Source: Ursus arctos (taxonomy: Eukaryota > Chordata > Mammalia > Carnivora > Ursidae). Taken from it: DNA of 64,000 nucleotides. Positions 56,241-64,000 of this stretch are shown in pieces (within the stretch, counting starts at the first letter, position 1; every line of letters starts with the position of its first letter). The stretch lies in the NCBI RefSeq assembly GCF_023065955.2, contig NW_026623056.1, positions 85,621,256 to 85,685,255 on the forward strand, written 5' to 3'. Below the pieces are notes generated by a model. That model was given only the letters and a program-made list of their open reading frames with translations, was not told the origin of the DNA and searched no databases. A program made the translations under genes and the position numbers.

Positions 56241-59200
56241 AGCTGAGCCGAGGGAACCAAGGAGCCCACATGATGATGAAGACGCAGGGAGCGTTACATC
56301 GCCGGCAGCAAAGAAAACCCTGCCTGTGGGTGGCATCACTTTGAAAAAGCAAAGAGAAAGAGAGAACACATATCTCCCTCCTCAGATGAAAGAGCCAAAG
56401 ACTGAGCATCATGTAAGTCAGAAGAAAAGAATCCAAAAGCAGTGTCATAAAGAGGTATCGATACCATAAGACCACATGGAACTAACAACTACGTCAACTA
56501 CGTTACTGACTCATTCATATGCATGCCATGCACTATTCCACTGACCATTGACTTATCTGGTTGAGCGAAAATCTGGCTTTTCATGAATTCCTGCTGATAA
56601 ATGGAAATACCTTTTATACCACCAGGATCTCTGCAGGGATGCCTCCTTGTTCCATTCTAATCAATGCTTCACACTTCGAACATTCTGTATGGTAGGGCAA
56701 TTCAAGAGACAAAACCATTTACAGAACAGATGGGAAAATGTCCGTGCAATGCTCTACCTAAACACAGGAGGGTTCTTTATCCCAGGACCCTATTAATGAA
56801 AGGGTGAGAGTTCAAGTGTTCTTTAAGAACAAAAACATCTTACTTAACAGACATGGCGAAACAGCACTCCCTCTGGGATTCACCCACTGAACTTTTCTGT
56901 GTTCTGCCCAAGCAGCCTGTGGAGCTCTCTTTTTGAGACTTGCATAAATGTGGAAAGTGAATGACATCACCTGAACCGGGCACTCTCGGACAAGCTGACA
57001 CCACATTTAACAGAAGCCCAAGAAATGCAGGAACTCAATCAGCTCAAATAGGCACGGCAGCCGAACTTGATCTGCCAGGAATTCTCACTCCTAGCTCGAC
57101 AAAGTAATAAATGTCTAGAACCTTTTGGTCTTCAATTATGAAATGGAGCAACTTATGTAACCAAAGTCGAATCACCTCACAGGCTTGCTGACCACTCCTT
57201 GCGATAGAAACACCCACTAATACAAACGGGTGACTGTGATCCGGGTTCCAGGCGCGGGAGATGGCGAGAGGGAAGGGAAGAAGGGTCTCAGGCTGCCTTT
57301 AACCCTTACTTACAGGACAGAGTGGCTCATTCACAGCTTCCCTCCCTGAGTTCTCTATCTCCCCGGCCCTCTCTGCCCGCCTGCCACCCCCCTGGGGAGG
57401 TTGTGTCCTTCTTTCATTTCTTGTGTCAGATTTCGGGCTGACACGTGGTAATTGATTCCGTTGCTGGTTAGACGGGTGTTAAGTGGGAGGGATGAAGTTT
57501 CAGTGAAAACAAATAGCACTTCATGGGTCTGACCTTTCCTCTTTGGAGCTTTTGTTGTGGTCGGCTCTGGGATGTGCAGTTCAAACGTGCGTGAGCCTGC
57601 TGCGTCTCTGCCTGCAGTCCCCCGATTCACCTTCATCCGCTCCCAACGTGCGGATGGCAGCTGGACTGTCTCAGTGTCGCTTCTGGCTTGATGACAGGAC
57701 AGCAGCAGGTGGAAGATCCAATTCACACCCGAGAACCGGTGCCTAAGAGACCAAGGTGGCTGAGTGTGACCTGAGCCTTGTAGGGTCACACACCTTCACG
57801 GAGATGACTTCCACTCAGGAGATAATAAGAATAAGCCCCTTAATGACAGCACGCCTGTCCAAGTGTTGCTTCCAGTTTATGGGACAATCTCAGCATTCTG
57901 CTCCATCCACCAAAAGGAGGCATCAGCACTGAGCCTTGACCAGCACGAAGTTCAAAGTGACCCCAATCGAATGAATACTTTTGGTTTATTGTCTTGAATG
58001 CCTTCTGCATTTTCTAGAACTTTTTCAGGACTGAAGGGTGCATTTCCCCAGGGCTGGAAGGGCAGTCCGTCCTCTGCAGATGCTGCCTTTGGCTGAAGGG
58101 AGCCACCTTGCACGACATCATACCCCTTTCCTGAGAGCTGGAGTCCAAGACCCACTGACAGGTCAGGAGCACGGCAGCCTGACCCTTCTGTTCCAGCTCA
58201 GCACAACTCGGAGGGCCGTGCCAGCTTCCCACGGGGTGACAGCAGCACCGTCCAGCCTCTACTCTACCTCCTCCTGCTTCCTTCCTTCCTCCTGGATCAC
58301 AAGAGCGTCCCCTAGCAAACATCCCAGATGTTAATGTCCCCCTCAGGGCCTGCCTCCCTGGAACCCCTCCTCATACCATAAGTGCTTCAAGGGAACGGAG
58401 GCTCACTGACAGGATTCTGGAGCTTGATAACCCACTACCCAGCCAGCAATGAGGACCCCGTCACATAGCCCCTGGCTCAGAGAGGGAGTGTAGTTGTGGA
58501 AACTTCCACCACAGTGAACTAGGGTGAACACCCAAGATCAGCTGCTTGAGAAGTCCCTATGGGAAAGAGTCTTTGTCAAGAGACGAGATTGGGTGGCTAT
58601 TGCTGGGGCTACTCATGTTTGCAAGAGTCACCATGAAGGTCTAAGGACATTAACCATCAGTTGAATGCTAAGCATAGCAACCAGAAGGCCTCCTTGCCAG
58701 TCTGTGAAGGGACTCTGCCACTTGTATTCAAACTGCAGAGAAAGCTAAGATCAGGCTCCGGACTTACTCATAATAATGGCAAAGCTGCACAGAATTTATC
58801 CCCCAACCCGGCAACTGTGTTAGGGCAAAACTCAAGCTCCTGTGCAGAAGAACGACATCCTGAGATGCAGGGTGGGGCTGTCCAGGGTAATGCCCTTCAG
58901 TCTGGAATCCTAGAATGCCCTGAACTCTCTGAGTCTCCAGAAAAGGCCGCACCTCCCTGTCAGGGCTAGAGCCTCCCTATTGCTTGAGGACACTGTGCAG
59001 AGACCTCTGTCCTGCAACACACACACACACACACAGAGTATCTGTCCCCTCCTCACCTCGGGCCACTAGCATGAGGTCACGTGATGAGCCAGGGAACCGC
59101 TGGGCTTTCCAAGGGAGGAAAGGGATGGACCCTGAAGATGCTGTGGCCCCAGGCAACAGGATGGACAGGCGGGCCCTCAGGGCTCCGGATCAGGGGCAGA

Positions 59201-59266
59201 ACACAAAGTTGCAGGAGGAGGAGTGTATCAAAAGGGCACATTATTCTGTGCTACAGATGCAACACT
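56241..59266. other. 3 kb without recognisable gene
   Basis: Mixed composition, GC-richer at 57240-57780 and 57990-58320 than elsewhere. The frames there (144 and 102 codons on the minus strand) have no recognisable domain. (AC)9 microsatellite at 59017-59034. Part of 58430-59000 could belong to the retroviral relic that follows, but I cannot show it. Confidence 0.4.
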
Positions 59267-59665
59267 GGTCTCAGTTTGCTGGGCCTCTGCAACGAAGCAC
59301 CACAGACTGGGTGGCTTGAACTACAGAACTGTATTTCCTCAGAGTCCTGGAGTCTAGAAGAATGGTATCAAGGTGCCAGCAGGGTTAGTTTCTTCTGAGG
59401 GCTCCTCTTCCTGGCTTGTAGATGGCTGTCTTCTCCCTGTGTCCTCACAAGGTCTTCCCTCTGTGTGTGTGTCTGTGTCCTAATCTCCTCTTCTTATAAA
59501 GACACCAGTCAGATTAGATCAGGGCTCACCCTAATGACCTCGTTTTAATTTAATTATTCCTTTAAAGAGCCTTTATGCAAATACAATCACATTCAGAGGT
59601 TCTGGAGGTTAGGACTTCAACGTATGAATTTAGGGGGGAGGGGGAACACAATTCATACCGTAACA
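59267..59665 (-). mobile_element. MLT1-type MaLR LTR, antisense
   Basis: Reverse-complement MaLR LTR: 'agactgggtggcttgaacta', 'agatggctgtcttctccctg', 'gtcctaatctcctcttctta', 'ggttaggacttcaacgtatg', 'aacacaattcataccgtaac'. Well preserved relative to the other two MLT1 copies. No internal region is attached on the appropriate side. Confidence 0.85.
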
Positions 59666-59689
59666 GCACCCCGAGAAAAACTCCAAGAG

Positions 59690-62100
59690 GCAGAATTAGC
59701 ATGCTGCTGGAGTGGCTCTTGGAAGCTTGGACCAATGATGGCCGTACGAAGAAAGCAGAAGAGCCAGAGCTGCCATGAGGGACAGTGAAGGAAGGACAGA
59801 AAGGCTCAGGGGAGTGGGCAGCTCGACTGAACACGCCATGTGAACGTGGTCCATGGGAAGACCCCGAGGGCATTCCACCTACTGAAGCAATGAGGGGTGA
59901 GCTGGTAAGAGCTGGCAGCATCACTGAAAACCTCAGTGGGTGCCCTTCTCCGCAGGGCAGGGTGGCAGGAGACAGCAGAACAGAAGAAGCCCATTGGTTT
60001 AACAATGGGGATGACAGGACCCAAAATATGAGAGGCCAGCCGCTATACTCAGGTATCGGAGGCTGGACCGACAATTGTCCCAATGAGTAGCAACGTCAAA
60101 GTGCATGTTCTGGGGGGCTATCTGGGCAGAGATGAGATGGGTGTTAGAGAACAGCGCCCCCAGAGGCCAGGCGGAGCAGCTAACCAAAGTATTGCTCCTT
60201 CCATCCCTCCAGAAGACTCCACACTGGAGGATCAGGACACTGGTTGAGTGAACCCACTCCCTAGCCATTACTCTAGACCCCACATGCATCACAAGGATGG
60301 CGTTACTTGGCGTGGCAAACGCCCACAAAGATAAGAGCTACCATAGCGAGGAAGTCTGAGGGGAAGACTCTAAAACTGCCCCCTACCCCAGCCAAGATAG
60401 CAAATTAAAAACAAGCCCACATCCTGGGGTGGATTTTAAAGCTTACAGGATGCATGGCGTGGCCCCTATCATATCACTATTTAATTAATCAGTCTGGTCC
60501 CTGCAGAAACCAGACAGGTGCTGGAGGATGATGGACTCCCGTGAACTTAGACAAGCAGCAGCCCACAGCTGGCACTGAGTCTCCCTTGCCAGACAAGGTA
60601 TCTTAACTTCAGCACAGGCTCAGGTACACAGAATGCAGCCTTTGATCTGGGGACTGTGCCCTAGCCATCCCACCAAAAATAAGGATCAGAAACAGTTCGC
60701 ATTCACAGAGGACAGACAGAGGTATTCACTTTCAGTGTTGACCCAGGGCTATGTTAACTCTCCCCTCTCCGTCATCATACAGCCTGAGGAGGCCTGGACC
60801 AGCTGGACATCTGCAGAGCATCACCCTGGTGATGACATCATGTGAACGAGACCTGATGAGCAACAAGCGGCAAATACGCTGGGGCCTTCGTAAGTCAGAC
60901 TCATGCAGTAAACACAGTAGGAAGTAACTCCATGAGGACGCAGGGGCCTGCCACGTCAGTACACTTTTTAAAGGTCCCAGATTGCGCCTGGGTGGATCAG
61001 TCAGTTAAATGTCTGCCTTGGCTCAGGTCATGATCTCAAGGTCCTGGGATGGAGCCCAAGCCCCATGTTGGGCTCTCCGCTCAGCAGGGAGCCTGCTTCT
61101 CACTCCCCCTCTCCCTCTGCCCTTCCTGCTCATGTGTTCTCCCTCCCCCCCCCCCAGAGCATGCACTCTCTCTCTCTCAAATGAATAAATAAAATCTTAG
61201 AAAAAAAAAAAAAAGTCCCAGATCTTGGGCATGCCAGGACATCTTAGCCAAAGGGAAGAACAAATTATTTATCTCACCCTTCCTAAAGCAAAGACTTCAG
61301 CACAACACCCCATGGGTTTCTTTGGGTTTTTTGGATCCCACAGTTAGGAACACTGCTCACATCCATTTAACAAGGGACACAAAAGTTTTGAATAGGAGCC
61401 AAACAGGAAAAGGGTCTGCAAAAAAGGTCCAGGCTGCAGGGCAAGTGGCCTACAACTTGGGCCTTATGGCCCAGCAGACCTTATGGCATTAAAAGCATTA
61501 GTGACGGAAAAAGACACCATGAAATTTTTGGCAATCTATATTGGGAAAATCACAACTCAGATACAAAGTTCTGGAACAGGCCATGTCAGCTACAGCAAAT
61601 AACTACACAACTTTAGAGAAAACGGTTCCTAGCATACTATGGGTCCTGGAGGAAATGGAGTAGCTGACCTCAGGACACCAAGTAACCAGTCATCCATGAC
61701 GGGCTGGGTTGCATCACACTCATCAAGCCACACGGTTGGACAGGCCCAGCGGCAATGCTTGTGAAGTAGACGTTGTATCAAGGGCATAAGCAAGCCATAC
61801 AAGCAGGCAGCCCAGACCCCCACGTTACTCACTACCATTGCATCACTACCTCTCCTTGGTTCATACGTACTGCCACATGGAAGGTCTGTTCAGAAAGGCT
61901 AATGGAAGAGGAAAAAGCCCAAGCTGGATTTATTCTGGGGTCAGCTGAATATGAGGGTACAAGCCAAAAATAGCCAGTGGCTGCTGTACGGCCTCATTCT
62001 CAGGGTGGCCATGAAAGACAATAGTGAGAAGGAATCATCCCAATGGACAGAGCTTTGAATGGCACATACCCTATGTTTAAGGGGAATTAGAAACTGCCAG
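59690..62100 (+). pseudogene. Decayed endogenous retrovirus internal region (pol)
   Basis: An old retroviral pol relic, split by a SINE at 60983-61212. The reverse transcriptase part is visible as QFAFTEDRQRYSLSV and TQGYVNSP (60693-60764), followed after a frame change by a GDDIM stretch with the paired aspartates at 60831-60836 and an immediate TGA. RNase H-like sequence follows at about 61899-62065 (LMEEEKAQAGFILGSAEYEG, SSQWTEL); the first catalytic Asp position reads Gly/Leu. Stops and frameshifts are frequent. The 59690-60480 part is only weakly retroviral. An ERVL-like (class III) affiliation is likely but unproven. No LTR pair was identified and no function is expected. Confidence 0.6.
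60983..61212 (+). mobile_element. SINEC inserted in the retroviral relic
   Basis: SINE head 'gcgcctgggtggatcagtca', CT-rich body with a C12 run (about 61146-61157), (TC)n and an A-tail of 14-15 A. TSD aggtcccagat (60972-60982) and aagtcccagat (61213-61223). The C-run and TC repeat make it longer than the others. Confidence 0.93.
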
Positions 62101-62149
62101 TGTCCAGGTCGCATAAACCTCAGCGGGATGTCCTGGGCAGTCTATGTTG

Positions 62150-62316
62150 CTTGTCTCCAAAACTAGCTGAGCACCAGAATTACTTGAGAACTTTTAAACG
62201 GAGATCCCTAAGCCCTTCCCCCAAATTACTAAAATGGATACTCCAGATATGGAGCTCATAAATCTATCTTAAATAAGACCCATAAGTGATTCTGATATTG
62301 CTAGGCCTTGTACTGG
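62150..62316 (+). repeat. MER5A-like DNA transposon
   Basis: 'agctgagcaccagaattact', 'gagaacttttaaacggagat' and 'ataagtgattctgatattgc' follow the MER5A order on the plus strand. Diverged; the outermost bases are lost. Confidence 0.65.
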
Positions 62317-62369
62317 TATATGGGAAACATACGTCTATGATTAGCAATGTCCTGATAAAGAACAAAAGT

Positions 62370-62515
62370 ATTGATAATATTGATAATATAGCGAGCATAT
62401 AACTAAGTCTCTTGTGGTAATCATTTTGCTGCTTATACGTGTATCGAATCATCACGTTGTACACCTTAAAATTATACAACATTAAATGTCAATTATTTCT
62501 CATGAAGCAGGGGAG
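62370..62515 (+). repeat. L1M 3'UTR end
   Basis: 'tgtggtaatcattttgctgc', 'cgaatcatcacgttgtacac', 'cattaaatgtcaattatttc': the 3' terminus of an old L1M, like the pieces at 54.5-54.8 kb. Confidence 0.72.
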
Positions 62516-62554
62516 AAAAAGACACAGCAGTATTTTTTTAAAAAAGCAAACACA

Positions 62555-62740
62555 TATAACACAAACTCTTTAATATGTATTAACTTTTTTCATTCTCACA
62601 ACCACCCTATGAGGTATGTGTGATTGTTACCCTCATTTTCTATTAAGAACACTGAAGTTAGGTGACTTATTCAAGGTCATACAGAAAGTGACAAGGTAGT
62701 ATTGAAACTTAGTCTCTGTGCTCGATCATGATGCCATAGT
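62555..62740 (-). repeat. MIR SINE, antisense
   Basis: 'attctcacaaccaccctatg', 'gaagttaggtgacttattca' and 'aaggtcatacagaaagtgac' are reverse MIR. Confidence 0.82.
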
Positions 62741-63825
62741 GAAAAGGGCAGTCAAGAAAAGAGAAGGAAGAAGAAAATCTGTAATCCGCAAAGCTCGTCC
62801 AGGTTGAAGGGCCAGTTCCTGTATTTTTACCTTAAATGAAGACAAATTGTTTTCCAAATTTTTCGACTTCAAGGACAGAACCCATTTACAATAGCACATG
62901 TGCGCCACCTAGTGGCTATATTAGGCCACTCAGAGTAATCGCTCTAAGTTTCAGCAAGATCAACTAAGAAGGACAGAAGAACTGTTAAAATTAGTAGACT
63001 CAAGTTTCCAATTCCAGAATGAGGGAATTTCAATTCCAGAAGGATAGATTATTTGACCTCCAGAAAAGGTTTTAAAAATATAGTGAGGATATAAAAATGA
63101 GGAAAAACATCAAAATGGGTAAAGTCAATAATAATCATAGGAATGATGTCAGCCTGGGTTTTTGCTTTTTTTTTTTTTTTAATGAAAAGACAATAGTAAT
63201 AAAACATAAAAGAGAAAAGGCCATATGGCAAATCATTTTAAGTTTATATCCTTATAATAAATTTATTATAGGCATGTACTAAAATCTTTTCATGACTAAT
63301 AAATAATCTTTTCCAGGTATTCTCTTAAATCCAGCACCCTCTTCCTGTCCAGGTGTTAAGACACCATCTGCTCCCATCTCTATCCCATGAGACCTCATGG
63401 CTGCCTAACAAGCTGAAATGTACTAGCGGCGTGAGAACCCACTACGTGTCTTCTCCTTGATTTCCAAGAGAGTCATTTTCTCTACGATCTGTTGAACCCA
63501 CCCACACGGCGCCAGGCAGGATGGTGCTGAGTTCACGCAGTGGGAGCCAGTTCATCATGTGAAGAGCAGGGCTGGAAAGATGGCAAGGGCCATGAGCAGG
63601 AGATGATGTCAGGGCCCCAGGGGGCATCATCCTGGGCAGAGCCAGGGTACAACAGAGTTGGAAGACAGAGGGTGTTTCCCTGAGCAGAGGCTGGCCTCTA
63701 CAGCCTCAGACAGTCTTCCCAGGCCCTCGAGACCATCTGGGTTCATCCCACCGCTTCCTAAATTCCTACTCAGCCTTAAATAGGAGACATAACAGCTCTT
63801 CGACAGGATTTGTGTTGGGGACAAT
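62741..63825. other. Single-copy DNA
   Basis: No gene recognised. T15 run at 63166-63180. The tail end (63480-63780) is GC-richer but has no exon evidence. Confidence 0.5.
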
Positions 63826-63829
63826 TGTC

Positions 63830-64000
63830 CTCACAAAACGGATGAACCTGAAAAACATGATGCTAAGGGAAAGAAGCCAGATGCAAAAGGCCACATGTTG
63901 TATGATTCCATTCATGTATGATGTGCCCAGCATAGGCAGATCCATAGACAGAAAGCAGACTGGTGGTTACCAGGGGCTGGGGGAGGCAGGCGTGGGAAGT
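63830..64000 (+). repeat. L1M LINE, continues past the window
   Basis: 'acatgatgctaagggaaaga', 'tgtatgattccattcatgta' and 'gactggtggttaccaggggc' are the ORF2 end and 3'UTR start of an old L1M. Its 3' end lies beyond base 64000. Confidence 0.8.

Noticed and set aside
57355..57789. 144-codon minus-strand frame in a GC-richer stretch, possible exon
   Set aside because: No domain, no convincing splice sites or CpG island and no codon bias that I could defend; left as unassigned.
59562..60083. 173-codon minus-strand frame
   Set aside because: It overlaps the end of an antisense MLT1 LTR and the antisense of the retroviral relic, with no recognisable domain; chance frame.

Overview
This is vertebrate nuclear DNA, almost certainly from a carnivoran mammal. 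The diagnostic evidence is a set of tRNA-Lys-type SINEC short interspersed elements. Their heads begin with a gcgcctgggtggc-type sequence and they end in aataaataaaatcttt plus poly-A. Several belong to a young subfamily (with a cacagcggttaagcgtctgc segment) that I associate with bears, panda and seals rather than dog or cat; that lineage call is inference. I see no intact protein-coding gene, no convincing exon and no structural RNA gene. The window reads as intergenic or deep intronic DNA, and most open frames of 60-150 codons are chance frames or pieces of LINE ORFs.

Layout. 1-5.4 kb: single-copy DNA with old L2 and MER5A pieces, a short L1 3' end, and a 1.2-kb antisense L1. 5.4-13.3 kb: mostly single-copy DNA with one SINE, a MIR, an L2 and an ancient L1M carrying a MER5A. 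13.3-21.5 kb: single-copy DNA with AT-rich, homeobox-site-rich stretches, one hAT-like relic, antisense L1M/HAL1-like LINE and one SINE. 21.5-28.2 kb: a 6.7-kb full-length but dead L1 with 5'UTR, ORF1, ORF2, 3'UTR and a perfect 17-bp target-site duplication (TSD). Its 3' end is present twice and one copy is split by a SINE. 28.2-36.3 kb: SINEs, MIRs, an ERVL-like LTR, then a deeply nested block in which a MIR is split first by an MLT1 LTR and then by a 3.6-kb L1, which itself holds a SINE and two small antisense L1 tails. 36.3-47.8 kb: mostly single-copy DNA with five SINEs and an L1 scrap sharing one target site with a SINE. 47.8-48.7 kb: a processed pseudogene of ferritin light chain that still carries its iron-responsive element. 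49-52 kb: L2, an MLT1 LTR split by a young 1.9-kb L1, and a MIR. 52-59 kb: L2-like and single-copy DNA, an AT microsatellite, L1M tails and a G-rich tract. 59.2-62.5 kb: an antisense MLT1 LTR, a decayed endogenous-retrovirus pol region (reverse transcriptase to RNase H) split by a SINE, a MER5A and an L1M tail. 62.5-64 kb: a MIR, single-copy DNA and an L1M end running off the window.

No genes work together here. The biology is a record of retrotransposition. L1 proteins, in trans, made the SINE and ferritin copies; TSDs and nesting give a relative order of events. I found no undescribed molecular system. The most informative loci are the composite L1 3' end, the twice-used target site at 39.7-40.1 kb, the SINE with a second SINE tail at its 5' end, and the ferritin retrocopy with a nearly intact IRE.
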